Positions 19,515-29,270 of a stretch of DNA of 64,000 nucleotides are shown here, in pieces. Source of the DNA: Lentilactobacillus kribbianus (lineage in GTDB: Bacteria; Bacillota; Bacilli; Lactobacillales; Lactobacillaceae); NCBI RefSeq assembly GCF_013184075.1, contig NZ_JABEQQ010000002.1:513398-577397 (forward strand), read 5' to 3'. A program made the translations under genes and the position numbers. The stretch's first letter is position 1. Each line of letters opens with the position of its first letter. The notes under the pieces were generated by a model that saw only the letters and a program-made list of their open reading frames with translations, was not told where the DNA came from and searched no databases.

Positions 19515-20140
19515 GCAACTAACTTGTAAATGGGTCCTTTTGCGCTGAATTTTTGTTCATACTCTGTTTCAACGTTATCTTCATTCTCTTCTGATTGATG
19601 TAAATCAAGTGATACATAATCAAATTCTAATGGATAATTGTTAAAACTAACTAGCGAGTATTCAAATAAGCCCCGGTTATCAGTTTTAAACTCAATTTGG
19701 CCTTCATTTTGTAACACAACTTGATAAGTTTTTAAGAAATTAGGAGATGTTAAACGCCGTTTAGCATGTCTTTTTTTTGGCCATGGATCTGAAAAGTTTA
19801 AATAAAGTTTTTCAATTTCGTTAGGTTGAAATAACTCATCTACATTAGCTCCGTCAGTCAATAAAAACTGAAGATTAGGTAACGGCGTTTCCATATATTT
19901 TTTTAAAGCAATGGCAATTACCGTTTTTTGTAATTCAATCCCAATAAAATTAATATCTGGATTTCGACGAGCAGTTTCAATAATAAATTGTCCCTTACCA
20001 CTACCAATTTCAACGTTTAATGGTTGAGATTTAGCAAAACGATCCTGCCATTTACCGATATATTTTTCCGGTTCAGTAACGATGTAATCTGCGTGTTCTT
20101 TAATATATTCATCAGCCCAAGGCTTATTTCTTACGCGCAT
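19496..20140 (-). CDS. trmB: tRNA (guanine-N7-)-methyltransferase TrmB
   Basis: 214 residues. SAM motif [11 protein letters not shown] at about 40-50, GIELQK after it, and the family signature [11 protein letters not shown] at about 118-128. It methylates G46 of tRNAs. TAAGGAG precedes the ATG. It lies 21 bases after ecsB, as is common in lactobacilli. Confidence 0.97.
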   Translation of the reverse strand: MRVRNKPWADEYIKEHADYIVTEPEKYIGKWQDRFAKSQPLNVEIGSGKGQFIIETARRNPDINFIGIELQKTVIAIALKKYMETPLPNLQFLLTDGANVDELFQPNEIEKLYLNFSDPWPKKRHAKRRLTSPNFLKTYQVVLQNEGQIEFKTDNRGLFEYSLVSFNNYPLEFDYVSLDLHQSEENEDNVETEYEQKFSAKGPIYKLVAHFKKV

Positions 20141-20161
20141 ATAACTACTCCTTAAATATTT

Positions 20162-21385
20162 TTAGCGATTAAATTCACTCTTTTTAATTCTTCCTGGTAA
20201 GTATAATTTGATAAACCAGGCGATTTCTAGCAACTCAACTATTATAACCCCAGCAATTGTTGTAAGACTACCCAAATTAGCCATAATTACGACAATTGCA
20301 AAAATTACGGCAGTTAGCATAAGTAATTTTTCTATAATTTTAGCAAAACTATTATTTTGGTTACTCTTATCGATTGGATAGATATGCACAAAAACATTGT
20401 CTTCATAATGAAAATAAAATGGAATCAATTGAAATCCAATTAAATAAAGAAATAGCGCACTAATAATAATTGGTAAATATTGTCCTTGAATAAGGTAAAG
20501 CAATATTGCTCCCAAGGTAGTTAGTCTAGTGTATAAACCACTCATTTCATTATCTCTGATAATTCCGTGCGCATATAAATAGCGGTAAGTATTGTCTGGA
20601 CTAAGTTTGATTCGATTAAGTAACGGTTGTAATAAACGACGTCTCTTAATAATGCCTTTGACCATTGGCACGTCAGTAAATAAATTGAAAAATTGATAGA
20701 TTCGGTGCATGCGACTAGATTCTATTTTAATCATTTTGTTCCAATTTAAGGCTGCAGTATTAATTTGGCGTTGTCGCCAACCAAGCATCCCCCCGACGAT
20801 AATAACTGCTATTACAAGAGCTAACCAAAAATTAAAATACATTCCTACAACCAATGTTATTACTGGCACCAACCATAGACCGAATTGACGGCCCGCTTGG
20901 TTATTAATACGATAAAAACTATAAATATTAGTCAATAAGGCTCCTGTTTTTAATACTAACATGAGCACAATTAAACTAATTAATCCAGTAACCCCCGTAA
21001 GAGCATGGGTTGCACTAATAAGCGGAAAAACAATAATCGTCATAACAATTTGAATAAGGCCTGCTAAGCCAGCACTATACCAAAAAGCTGGACGCAAATA
21101 CTCATTCATTTGTCCTTCTCGTGGTAATAAAAAAACAAAGTCTGGTTCTTCAACCAAGCTTGCAATACTCCCCAAATTAGCACTGATTGTCAGTACTAAA
21201 ATAGCCACAGGTAATAACCACCACTCATGGCCGTTTAAACCTGCTAATAAATTAGAATAGGATAAACCTAATCCACCAATTAAAAACAGTAATGCTAATA
21301 AGAAATAATCGTTAAAAACTAGCCGTAAATATTTCATCATCTCTTTTAAATGACTAGTTAATCTTTGTTTATAAAGCAGTTTCAT
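20162..21385 (-). CDS. ecsB: ABC transporter permease EcsB
   Basis: 407 residues, strongly hydrophobic in two blocks (about residues 25-200 and 290-400) separated by a basic soluble section, which matches EcsB. It pairs with EcsA, whose stop overlaps its start by 4 bases (ATGA). In Bacillus EcsAB affects secretion, membrane-protease function and competence; in lactobacilli the substrate is unknown. Confidence 0.9.
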   Translation of the reverse strand: MKLLYKQRLTSHLKEMMKYLRLVFNDYFLLALLFLIGGLGLSYSNLLAGLNGHEWWLLPVAILVLTISANLGSIASLVEEPDFVFLLPREGQMNEYLRPAFWYSAGLAGLIQIVMTIIVFPLISATHALTGVTGLISLIVLMLVLKTGALLTNIYSFYRINNQAGRQFGLWLVPVITLVVGMYFNFWLALVIAVIIVGGMLGWRQRQINTAALNWNKMIKIESSRMHRIYQFFNLFTDVPMVKGIIKRRRLLQPLLNRIKLSPDNTYRYLYAHGIIRDNEMSGLYTRLTTLGAILLYLIQGQYLPIIISALFLYLIGFQLIPFYFHYEDNVFVHIYPIDKSNQNNSFAKIIEKLLMLTAVIFAIVVIMANLGSLTTIAGVIIVELLEIAWFIKLYLPGRIKKSEFNR

Positions 21386-22119
21386 TGAGCACCGCCATCC
21401 TTTGCTAATGACAAATAAATATCATTAAGAGATTCTCCTGCATCCGGAAAGGCCGCTTTTAATTCTTCAAGGGTTCCTTCAATACGTACTTGACCGTTAT
21501 GTAACAATACAAATCGATCACAAAAACGTTGAGCCGTATCAAGAACATGGGTGGACATCAAAACGCTTGCTCCTTGAGCCTTTTTTTCTTCAATTAATTT
21601 TAATAAGTCATCTACTGCCAGCGGATCTAGTCCTAAAAATGGTTCATCAATAATAAATAATTGGGCATTAGTAATAAAAGCACAAACAATCATCACTTTT
21701 TGTCGCATCCCCTTAGAAAAATTATCGGGAAACCAATCTAGTTTATTATCCAACCGAAACATTTTTAATAATTGCTTAGCTCGTTGCCAAGCCTTATCTA
21801 CATCTAAACCATACGCCATAATGGTTAAATCAATGTGTTCACGTAAGGTTAATTCTTTGTAAACAATCGGACTTTCAGGAATATAGGCAATTTGTGATTT
21901 ATATTGGTTCACACTATCCTTCATTTGGATATCATTAATACTAATTTCGCCAGAAAATGGAGTTAATAATCCAATAATGTGGTTGATGGTAGTGGATTTA
22001 CCAGCACCATTTAGCCCAATTAATCCGACTAATTCATTATTACGGACGTCAAAAGAAACGTCCTTTAAAACTGGGACATTAGAATAGCCCCCAACTAAAT
22101 TTGATACTTCCAAACTCAT
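21382..22119 (-). CDS. ecsA: ABC transporter ATP-binding protein EcsA
   Basis: About 245 residues from the ATG at 22117-22119 (AGAAGTG upstream). Walker A GLNGAGKST at 35-43, signature NFSKGMRQKVM, Walker B LFIIDEP and the switch His in MSTHVLD. It energises EcsB, encoded next with a 4-base overlap. It is divergent from hit, the same layout as Bacillus hit/ecsAB. A TGGTATAAT extended -10 lies 37 bases upstream. Confidence 0.93.
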   Translation of the reverse strand: MSLEVSNLVGGYSNVPVLKDVSFDVRNNELVGLIGLNGAGKSTTINHIIGLLTPFSGEISINDIQMKDSVNQYKSQIAYIPESPIVYKELTLREHIDLTIMAYGLDVDKAWQRAKQLLKMFRLDNKLDWFPDNFSKGMRQKVMIVCAFITNAQLFIIDEPFLGLDPLAVDDLLKLIEEKKAQGASVLMSTHVLDTAQRFCDRFVLLHNGQVRIEGTLEELKAAFPDAGESLNDIYLSLAKDGGAQ

Positions 22120-22155
22120 ATTATCACTTCTCATTCGTAAATATTTACTGCCATG

Positions 22156-22164
22156 ATTATACCA
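22156..22164 (-). promoter_or_regulatory. Extended -10 promoter of ecsAB
   Basis: Minus-strand TGGTATAAT with no good -35 box. It is back-to-back with the hit promoter at 22202-22210, so the two start points lie within about 60 bases. Confidence 0.65.
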
Positions 22165-22201
22165 TAGGCCCTTGATTAAGACTAAGTAGCCACTCTTTTA
22201 A

Positions 22202-22210
22202 TGGTATAAT
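22202..22210 (+). promoter_or_regulatory. Extended -10 promoter of hit
   Basis: TGGTATAAT, with TATAAT at 22205-22210, 35 bases before the hit ATG; no strong -35 box is visible. Confidence 0.65.
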
Positions 22211-22244
22211 ACAAATTAATAAATAATGAAAGAAGGACTTATCT

Positions 22245-22685
22245 ATGTCAAAATTAGACCCTGATTGCATTTTTTGTAAAATTATTACCAACGACATCCC
22301 CAGCTACACCGTCTATGAAGATGATGACGTTAAAGCCTTTTTAGATATTTCTCAAGGTACTCCAGGTCATACATTGGTAATCCCCAAAATTCATGTTGCC
22401 AATATTTTTGAATATGATGAACAATTGGCTGCAACAGTGTTTGCTAAAATTCCAATGATTGCACGGGCAATTCAAGCCGCTAATCCAGCTATTAAAGGAA
22501 TGAATATTGTTAATAATAACGGTGAAGTGGCTTATCAATCAGTCTTTCATTCACATTTTCATCTGGTACCTAGATACACTAGCAAAGATGATTTTGGGAT
22601 GTTCTTTAAAGACAACTCAGCGAATTATACCCCCGAACAACTTACAGAAATTCAGGAATCTATTAATTCACACTTAGGAGATTAA
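22245..22685 (+). CDS. hit: HIT family nucleotide-binding protein
   Basis: 146 residues. The histidine triad HSHFHLVPRY lies near residues 104-113, and the N-terminus has CIFCKIITNDIPS, as in Hit/HinT. Members hydrolyse adenosine phosphoramidates or related nucleotides. It is divergent from ecsAB and its stop shares a base with the next ATG. Confidence 0.95.
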   Translation: MSKLDPDCIFCKIITNDIPSYTVYEDDDVKAFLDISQGTPGHTLVIPKIHVANIFEYDEQLAATVFAKIPMIARAIQAANPAIKGMNIVNNNGEVAYQSVFHSHFHLVPRYTSKDDFGMFFKDNSANYTPEQLTEIQESINSHLGD

Positions 22686-22999
22686 TGAATATGAAATTTT
22701 TAACGAAAGCAGCTATTATCACGACAGCTGGGATCGGATATTACCTATATAAAACTAAGCAGACTCCATCAGAAGCCGCTCAAAATATGGTAAGTGAAGC
22801 TAAGCATAAAAAAGCGGCCCTTGAAGAACTCAAAGTAGCCAAACAAAATTTCGATGAGGCCTTGGCCAATTTTAAAGGTGAAATGGGATTAGCTCAAGAC
22901 ACTACCGAAGATCTTCAAAGAATCATTGACGAATTTATGTTTATCGTTCAGCCTCACATTGATGAAGTTAACAAATATGTCAATAAACTAAAACAATAA
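22685..22999 (+). CDS. YtxH/YhaH-like small anchored protein
   Basis: 104 residues (or two fewer from the second ATG at 22691). A short hydrophobic N-terminus (ITTAGIGYYLYK) is followed by a charged, helix-prone region rich in Lys, Glu and Ala, the pattern of YtxH-like proteins. In Bacillus the hit-prsA neighbourhood contains yhaH, a YtxH-type protein, so the position agrees. Function unknown. The start overlaps the hit stop by one base and GGAG lies in the end of hit. Confidence 0.75.
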   Translation: MNMKFLTKAAIITTAGIGYYLYKTKQTPSEAAQNMVSEAKHKKAALEELKVAKQNFDEALANFKGEMGLAQDTTEDLQRIIDEFMFIVQPHIDEVNKYVNKLKQ

Positions 23000-23129
23000 T
23001 TAAGTTTTGCTTGCAAATTCAAATATTTAATTAAGTTGAGCTCAATGTTTAATCATTAAGCGCTAATGTGGTAGTATTGAGAAAGTGTTTCAATACAACA
23101 AAAATATATGAAACGGAGTGTGTTATTTT

Positions 23130-24017
23130 ATGAAAAAATGGCTAGTTGCTTTAGCCGGAGTACTCATGAGTTTTACTTTAGTAGCTTGCGGTAGCAAAAG
23201 CGTAGCTACCACTAATGGTGGTAAAGTTACCGAAAGCGAATACTACAGTAGCTTAAAGAATACTTCAAGCGGAAAACAAGTACTTCAACAAATGATTTTA
23301 AACAAAGTACTTGAAAAAGAATATGGTGACAAGGTAAAGGCTTCAGCAGTAAATAAGGAATTCAATAATTATAAGAAGCAATATGGTTCTTCATTTGATA
23401 GTGTATTACAACAAAATGGAACCACTGCAGCTCAACTTAAAAAAGATATTCGTTCAAACCTATTACTTAAAGAAGCAGTTCGGGCTAACACTAAATTTAC
23501 CGATGCCAAAATGGAAAAACAATTTAAGACTTTCCAACCAAAGGTAACTGTTAATGCCATCTTAGTTGAAAAAGAATCAACTGCTAAAGATGTTATCAAA
23601 CAATTAGATGACAAGAAGAGTTTCTCATCATTAGCTAAGAAGTACTCTACTGATACTGCAACTAAGAACAAAGGCGGTCGTCAAGAAGCCTTTAATAACA
23701 CTAATACCACTCTTGACAGTAGCTTTAAGACTGCTGCCTTCAAGTTAAAGAATGGTGAATATACTAAGACTCCAGTAAAAACCCAATATGGTTATTACGT
23801 CATCCAAATGGTTAACCACCCTGCTAAAGGTAAATGGCAAGATCACAAGGCTGAATTAAAAGACCAAATTGTAGATAGTGAAATGAACAACAGTGATACT
23901 CTTCACTCAGTTGTTTCTAAGGTGCTTAAGAAAGGTAACGTTCATATCGAAGATAAAGATTTAAATGACGTGCTTTCTGACTACATCTCATCATCATCTA
24001 AATCATCTAAAAAATAA
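23130..24017 (+). CDS. prsA: Foldase lipoprotein PrsA
   Basis: About 295 residues from the ATG at 23130 (CGGAG upstream); a GTG 12 bases before is too close to the SD. The signal peptide ends in lipobox LVAC with Cys20. The parvulin peptidyl-prolyl isomerase domain covers about residues 133-225 ([10 protein letters not shown]...[11 protein letters not shown]...YGYYVIQM), flanked by helical chaperone segments. It folds exported proteins at the outer face of the membrane. The C-terminus is a Ser/Lys tail. A strong terminator follows. Confidence 0.95.
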   Translation: MKKWLVALAGVLMSFTLVACGSKSVATTNGGKVTESEYYSSLKNTSSGKQVLQQMILNKVLEKEYGDKVKASAVNKEFNNYKKQYGSSFDSVLQQNGTTAAQLKKDIRSNLLLKEAVRANTKFTDAKMEKQFKTFQPKVTVNAILVEKESTAKDVIKQLDDKKSFSSLAKKYSTDTATKNKGGRQEAFNNTNTTLDSSFKTAAFKLKNGEYTKTPVKTQYGYYVIQMVNHPAKGKWQDHKAELKDQIVDSEMNNSDTLHSVVSKVLKKGNVHIEDKDLNDVLSDYISSSSKSSKK

Positions 24018-24023
24018 GTATTG

Positions 24024-24053
24024 AAAAAGGACCGGCAATTGCCGGTCCTTTTT
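24024..24053. terminator. Bidirectional terminator between prsA and yhaM
   Basis: The perfect repeat AAAGGACCGGCAATTGCCGGTCCTTT has a T-run on each strand and lies between two convergent genes. Confidence 0.93.
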
Positions 24054-24071
24054 ATTTGTTATGATATAGGG

Positions 24072-25019
24072 TTATTCCTTTAATGATCGAAAGAAACGGC
24101 GATTATCTAAGCCAAAAATTCGGTCTGAGAATTCACCTGGTTTAGTATTTTGTAGCGCTTTTTGGATCATTACAATACCCGCGTCCATAATATCTAAATT
24201 ATGCAAAATTTCTGCTTCTAACAATTGTGGTCGTTCAGGAGACCCATATTCTAATTCACCATGATGAGATAAAATCATATGGCGTAGTTTAAGTACCTGT
24301 TCATCATCTTGTGCAAAATTCAGTTGATCCGCTGTTTCAACTATTTTTGCATCCATAATACTGACATGTCCAATTAAATTACCGGCTAAAGTGTAACTAG
24401 TAGCCACTGGTCCGGACAATTCAATGACCTTGCCTAGATCATGCAAAATAACTCCCGCAAAAAGTAACGGTACATCAATATGATCATAAATGGCTGTGAC
24501 TGCCTTAGCCAATTTAAGCATAGTTAACGTATGAAAAGCTAGCCCACCCTCGAAATCATGATGATTTGATTTCGCTGCTGGATAAGTAAAAAATTGTGGA
24601 GAATATTCTTGAAGTAAGGTTCTGACAATTCGATTATAAGTAGCATCCTCAATTTCAAAAACATATTGATTAATTTGTTCCTCCAACTGTTCTTGGGTTA
24701 AAGGTGCCCGCTTCACAAACAATAACGGATCTTGAGGTTCTCCTTCTTGAGCCAAACGTAAACCAGCAATTCTGATTTGCACATTGCCCATATACAATTC
24801 TTTTTTACCCTTTAAGGCAACAATCTTACCAATCTGAAAATTATTAATGTCATTAGCACTGGCATCCCAAAATTTACCGCCCACTTCACCAGAAGAATCA
24901 GTAAAAGTTAGGTCTAAAAATTGTTTACCATTTTTAGCTGTCCTGACCTTAACATCCTTAATTAAAGTAAATATTTCAAAATTTTCATTTACTGCAATAT
25001 CACTAATTAGCTTAGTCAT
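24072..25019 (-). CDS. yhaM: 3'-5' exoribonuclease YhaM
   Basis: 315 residues. An N-terminal OB fold (about 10-90: FLDLTFTDSSGEVGGKFWD) is followed by an HD domain with FHTLTML and HDLGK, and the late SHHGE motif. YhaM degrades RNA 3'-5' with Mn2+ and is also a DNA-level nuclease in Bacillus. It overlaps yhaN by 8 bases and ends the yhaO-yhaN-yhaM operon. Confidence 0.94.
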   Translation of the reverse strand: MTKLISDIAVNENFEIFTLIKDVKVRTAKNGKQFLDLTFTDSSGEVGGKFWDASANDINNFQIGKIVALKGKKELYMGNVQIRIAGLRLAQEGEPQDPLLFVKRAPLTQEQLEEQINQYVFEIEDATYNRIVRTLLQEYSPQFFTYPAAKSNHHDFEGGLAFHTLTMLKLAKAVTAIYDHIDVPLLFAGVILHDLGKVIELSGPVATSYTLAGNLIGHVSIMDAKIVETADQLNFAQDDEQVLKLRHMILSHHGELEYGSPERPQLLEAEILHNLDIMDAGIVMIQKALQNTKPGEFSDRIFGLDNRRFFRSLKE

Positions 25020-27558
25020 TAACCTTTTCCTCCTTCGAAGTTAAGTTTAACATCGCATCGTGGCTAAACATTTCAGCTTGTCGCTTGTCAGCAGTGACAA
25101 AAATAATTTGGTTAGTTTTACTAATTTCATGAACTAATTTGACCGAAGCCTGCGTTCGATAAACGTCAAAATTCACAAAACCGTCGTCAATAATAATTGG
25201 AAAAGCCATTTCATCACTAAAACCAACTGCCAAAGCTAAAACCAATGCCAAGTATAATTGTTCTAAAGTTCCCCGAGATAGTTCTTTAATTTCAAAGCTG
25301 GTACCATCGGCCGCCACAACCGTAATTTGATCTTCAAAATTCACCTTTACGTAATGCTGATTCGTCATAATATTAAAGTATTTTGAGGTTCTTTCCAACG
25401 TCTTAGGCACTCGTCCTTTAGTAGCAATGTTCATTGCTAACTCTAACCATTTTTGAGCGAATTGTAAGCCTAACCATCGCGTAACATTAGCATTGATTTC
25501 TGTTTGTAAATTATTCAATCGTTGCCGTAAATCATAATATGACCCGTCTTTAGCTAACATGTCCAACCTAGTTTGAGCTTCAGAAATTTGATTACTAAGT
25601 TGATTTATCTCTGACTGATGTTGATTAACTTCTTGCTCTAATTGATTAGTGGCAGCATTTATTTCTGTTAAAGAATTAACATTCAAATCAGTGGTTAAAT
25701 GTAATTGTTCCAATTGTTGTTGTAACATATTTAACCGTGACTGGTTTTGTTGTTGTTGCTTTTGTTCTTCAGCCAATTGTTTTAATTCGGTGATCGATTG
25801 AACTTGATTATCATTCAATATTTTTTGTAACGCTATCTGCTTTTGATTTAACTCTTGTTGGTTTGTTTGTTGTAGTTGGTCGATAATTTGTAATTGTTGC
25901 TTTTTTTGTTGTTGTTTTTTTTGCAATTGTTGGGCTGTATTGACCAATTGTTGAACATTTTCTAGTTGTTGCCGATTGTCCAAATTGGGATTGAATAACC
26001 AGTGATCTGCAAAATGCCATTGAACTAAATAATCATGCAACTGTTTTTTTAAATTACTCTGTTGATTAGCGTCAATATCTAAATTATTATTGAGATCATT
26101 AATTTGACGAATTTGGCCTTGCACACTAACCCATTGATCAATTGGGAAATTATCTAGACCGGTTCGTTTACCAATAGCTATTAAATATTTAGGTAATTCA
26201 TTATCCGCACCAGTTTCAACACTATCATTGGAAATTGGTTGTTTCTTTTGATACCACTGATATCCAACGATTCCTCCAACAATACTTACACCAATTATAA
26301 TCAGTACACGGTTAGTAAACAGCCCTAATATCAACATCACCATTGCCATCACCCAACCAATTATTACTCCAGCAGAATTGGCTTTAACCTTTTTGGGTGA
26401 ACGAGCTGATGTTAGTTGTAGAAATTGATTAACTTGACTAATTTCAGTATCCGTAAGTAAATCTGGTAGCCGACTAGCCCCATTATCTAATAACGGTTGC
26501 GTTAATTTGTCAATTTGTTGTTGGTTACGTTTAATTTGTTGTTCCAATAGCTCCACTTGAGAACACAATTCAAATTGACGATTTAACTGATTACCCAGTT
26601 CTTCAATTTGCTGTTGGTGATCAATTAAAAACTGCTGTTGGTCATCTAGTTTAATAGTGGCATGAATCTGATCAACTTGAGCTTGATTTTGTGCAGTTTG
26701 TTGCGTTAATGAATCTAATTGAGTATTAAGTTGGCGCGCTAATTCAAAAGTATGGTCATTAATATCAATGAGTTGAGCTGGTGTTTTTTGCTGTAGTTGA
26801 TCAATCTCTTTAATTAACGGCAATGCTCTGGATTGTTGCTGCTTTTGTTGTAATGTTTTTTGTTGATCCGCTAATTGTTGATTGGCTTGCAAACGTTGTT
26901 GTTTTAAAACCGCTAGTTGCTTGGTTAACTCTTGATATTCAGGAAATTGTTGGTGTGCTGCTTGAATTTTTTCGACTAAATCGTCATGTTGCTTTAATTG
27001 TTGATTAATCACCCGCTTGCGTCCCCGGGGAGCATACAATTCTGCTGCTTGTTTATCAATTTGTTTTTGAAGTGCAAACCAACTCTCGGCATTATTAATT
27101 CCTATTTTTTGAATTCGCCAACGCAAATCATCTAATCCCATTTTATAAAAGGCGGTTTGATCAACACCACCAAAATAAAATAATTCTGAATACAACTCCC
27201 GGTTCATCGGTGCAATAATTTGGTCAAAGTCTGCTTTGGTCAATTCTATTTCATCCGTTAGATTAGTAAATTTGACATTGCCACCATGGCTGCCAGCCGT
27301 CCGGATAACTTTATAAGTGATGCCATCTTGTTCAAAAACTAATTCTCCACCATATGCATGACTATGTTTGGGCTGATACTGACCATGAATAGCTTGTCGC
27401 TTAGTTTGAAAGCCAAAAAGAATTGAAGTGATAAAATCAATAATAGTACTTTTACCGGCCTCGTTAGGACCATAAATAACTTGAATAGGAGCCGAAAATT
27501 CAATTTGTTGATCAACCCATTTACCGTAACCGTAAATATCAATGGTTTTAATAATCAT
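25012..27558 (-). CDS. yhaN: SbcC/RecN-like ATPase YhaN
   Basis: 848 residues. Walker A YGPNEAGKSTIIDF is near residue 30-43; the C-terminal part has LSRGTLEQLYLALVLALAV and FPIIIDDGFVNFD (signature and Walker B). Between them lie long coiled coils with runs of Gln, plus a hydrophobic stretch around residues 395-430 (VIIGWVMAMVMLILGLF). It resembles SbcC/Rad50 proteins that work with a Mre11-type nuclease, here YhaO upstream. The start overlaps the yhaO stop by one base. The cellular role of YhaNO is unresolved; DNA repair is likely. Confidence 0.9.
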   Translation of the reverse strand: MIIKTIDIYGYGKWVDQQIEFSAPIQVIYGPNEAGKSTIIDFITSILFGFQTKRQAIHGQYQPKHSHAYGGELVFEQDGITYKVIRTAGSHGGNVKFTNLTDEIELTKADFDQIIAPMNRELYSELFYFGGVDQTAFYKMGLDDLRWRIQKIGINNAESWFALQKQIDKQAAELYAPRGRKRVINQQLKQHDDLVEKIQAAHQQFPEYQELTKQLAVLKQQRLQANQQLADQQKTLQQKQQQSRALPLIKEIDQLQQKTPAQLIDINDHTFELARQLNTQLDSLTQQTAQNQAQVDQIHATIKLDDQQQFLIDHQQQIEELGNQLNRQFELCSQVELLEQQIKRNQQQIDKLTQPLLDNGASRLPDLLTDTEISQVNQFLQLTSARSPKKVKANSAGVIIGWVMAMVMLILGLFTNRVLIIIGVSIVGGIVGYQWYQKKQPISNDSVETGADNELPKYLIAIGKRTGLDNFPIDQWVSVQGQIRQINDLNNNLDIDANQQSNLKKQLHDYLVQWHFADHWLFNPNLDNRQQLENVQQLVNTAQQLQKKQQQKKQQLQIIDQLQQTNQQELNQKQIALQKILNDNQVQSITELKQLAEEQKQQQQNQSRLNMLQQQLEQLHLTTDLNVNSLTEINAATNQLEQEVNQHQSEINQLSNQISEAQTRLDMLAKDGSYYDLRQRLNNLQTEINANVTRWLGLQFAQKWLELAMNIATKGRVPKTLERTSKYFNIMTNQHYVKVNFEDQITVVAADGTSFEIKELSRGTLEQLYLALVLALAVGFSDEMAFPIIIDDGFVNFDVYRTQASVKLVHEISKTNQIIFVTADKRQAEMFSHDAMLNLTSKEEKVND

Positions 27559-28778
27559 TAATCAGCCGCTCCTTCATTTTTAATATGTGTGACCAGTGTT
27601 TGCGTAGCAAAATTATGAATTTGTTGTTCACTATCATCATTTAAAATTTCTGCTGCTACAAACTGATATTTAGCAAATGGTTGCAATAATTCCTTATATT
27701 GAGTTTCAGTAAAAATATCAGCTTCAGCCTCTGTGAAGAAGCGTCCATCAATAGTGTCATTTAACTGGTTAGTAACCTCTGTTAATTTTATTGAAGTAAC
27801 CCAAAAATGATATTGTTGCCAAATAGTTTGATTTTGTTGCTGTAAAACCGTTAAAAGTTGGCCCGAATTAATTTCTGCTATTTGCTCATCGTTTAATGTA
27901 TCTGCCGCAATTTCAATTCGTATTAATTGTAATTGCTTAAATTTCTGTTCACTTAATTCAGCAAAAATTTGATTAATTAATTCCGTACTAGTCACTCCGG
28001 TTGCTCTAATTAAATAACGTTGCCAGTCTATTGTTGCTGTGGCATGAAAACTAGATTGTAATTGATGTTGCTTCGATTCAACCAAGAGGTATCCTTTGGG
28101 GCCACTTTCATTAATATGACGTCCCTGAGTATTACCAGCATAATTGATAGTTTCCTCTTCATCTAGTGACTGACGTAAGTGAATGTGGCCTAAGGCCCAA
28201 TAATCATAGTTTTTGGCTTGTAACTCTGTAATAGAAAACGGAGCATACACTCCTTCAGTAGAGTGAATACCTTCAGCACTACCATGAAGCATGCCCAAAT
28301 GCCAATCAACTGCTTGTCGTTGAGGATAATCATTAATCATTCGCTCTCTTACCCACTGATTAGCAAAACTAAACCCACTAATTGCCACCGTTTCTCCTGA
28401 TGTCAAAGTTAGTTGATGGGTCTCTACTTGATTACCAAACACAAACGTATTGGCCGGAAAACCCAATTGTTCAATATCTCCTGCATAATAATCATGATTG
28501 CCAAAGATGATTAAGACAGGAATATTGACTTCATTTAATCGTTGCAACTGTTGATCTAAAAAATACTTAGCTGCAACACTTTGCTCATTTCGATCAAATA
28601 AATCACCAGCTAATAAAACAAAATCTACTTGCTGATCAATAGCATCGGTAAAAATCTGTTTAGCCGACTCAAAAGTTGATTGACGAATAATAGTTTCTAG
28701 ACTTTCTGGCATTGCCTCATCACGTAATCCTAAAAAAGGACTATCTAGATGTAAATCGGCCGCATGAATAAATTTCAT
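27558..28778 (-). CDS. yhaO: Metallophosphoesterase YhaO (SbcD/Mre11-like)
   Basis: 406 residues. The calcineurin-type metal site is intact: DLHLDSP, GDLFDRNE, GNHDYY and GHIHLRQ. It is the likely nuclease partner of YhaN, with which it overlaps by one base. The C-terminal third is variable. It begins the yhaO-yhaN-yhaM transcript, and the terminator of the UPF0342 gene lies just upstream. Confidence 0.92.
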   Translation of the reverse strand: MKFIHAADLHLDSPFLGLRDEAMPESLETIIRQSTFESAKQIFTDAIDQQVDFVLLAGDLFDRNEQSVAAKYFLDQQLQRLNEVNIPVLIIFGNHDYYAGDIEQLGFPANTFVFGNQVETHQLTLTSGETVAISGFSFANQWVRERMINDYPQRQAVDWHLGMLHGSAEGIHSTEGVYAPFSITELQAKNYDYWALGHIHLRQSLDEEETINYAGNTQGRHINESGPKGYLLVESKQHQLQSSFHATATIDWQRYLIRATGVTSTELINQIFAELSEQKFKQLQLIRIEIAADTLNDEQIAEINSGQLLTVLQQQNQTIWQQYHFWVTSIKLTEVTNQLNDTIDGRFFTEAEADIFTETQYKELLQPFAKYQFVAAEILNDDSEQQIHNFATQTLVTHIKNEGAAD

Positions 28779-28806
28779 TAACTTTCCTCATTTGTTGAAT
28801 TCAGAC

Positions 28807-28852
28807 AAAAAAACGCCAGGTTAGTATTCAACACTAAACCCGGCGCTTTTTT
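28807..28852 (-). terminator. Terminator after the UPF0342 gene
   Basis: An imperfect inverted repeat (AGCGCCGGGTTTAGT against ACTAACCTGGCG) with A/T tails overlaps the stop codon of the UPF0342 gene. Confidence 0.85.
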
Positions 28853-29195
28853 AGTTACGGTATAAATCAGCGATTGGTGCAGTTACAACTTGATTAATAC
28901 GATTTAGTAACTGATTAACACCTTGTTCTTTTTGCATTAAATCAGTAATAATTTGGTTTTGTTGCATTTGTTCAGCCAAGTCGTGCGCTTGCTTTACTTT
29001 AGCTTGATCAGGTTCTACACCCTGCATTTGTTGTTTTTGAACTTCTAATTGAACTTCTTGAAAGTCTTTGAATAAATCATAAGATTTACCATCTTGTTTC
29101 ATTACTTCGTAAGCTGCTTTTAAATCTGCAAATTCTGGTGATTGTTGAATTTGTTTTTGAAGTGCAGCTGCTGTATCCATTACTTTATCTGCCAT
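28851..29195 (-). CDS. UPF0342 (YheA/YlbF-YmcA-like) protein
   Basis: 114 residues, all helical, with no Cys. It starts MADKVMDTAAALQKQIQQS and ends with NRINQVVTAPIADLYRN, as in the YheA/UPF0342 group of the YlbF/YmcA superfamily. YlbF and YmcA of Bacillus form a complex acting with RNase Y; whether YheA-type members do so is not known. The SD is GGTGGGAAC. It is transcribed alone and followed by a terminator; TGTTAAAAT (extended -10-like) lies upstream. Confidence 0.85.
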   Translation of the reverse strand: MADKVMDTAAALQKQIQQSPEFADLKAAYEVMKQDGKSYDLFKDFQEVQLEVQKQQMQGVEPDQAKVKQAHDLAEQMQQNQIITDLMQKEQGVNQLLNRINQVVTAPIADLYRN

Positions 29196-29270
29196 GAGTT
29201 TGTTCCCACCTTTAAGATTAATATCTTTATTTTAACATACTGATTAACATTTAAGCCGTGAAATATCAGA

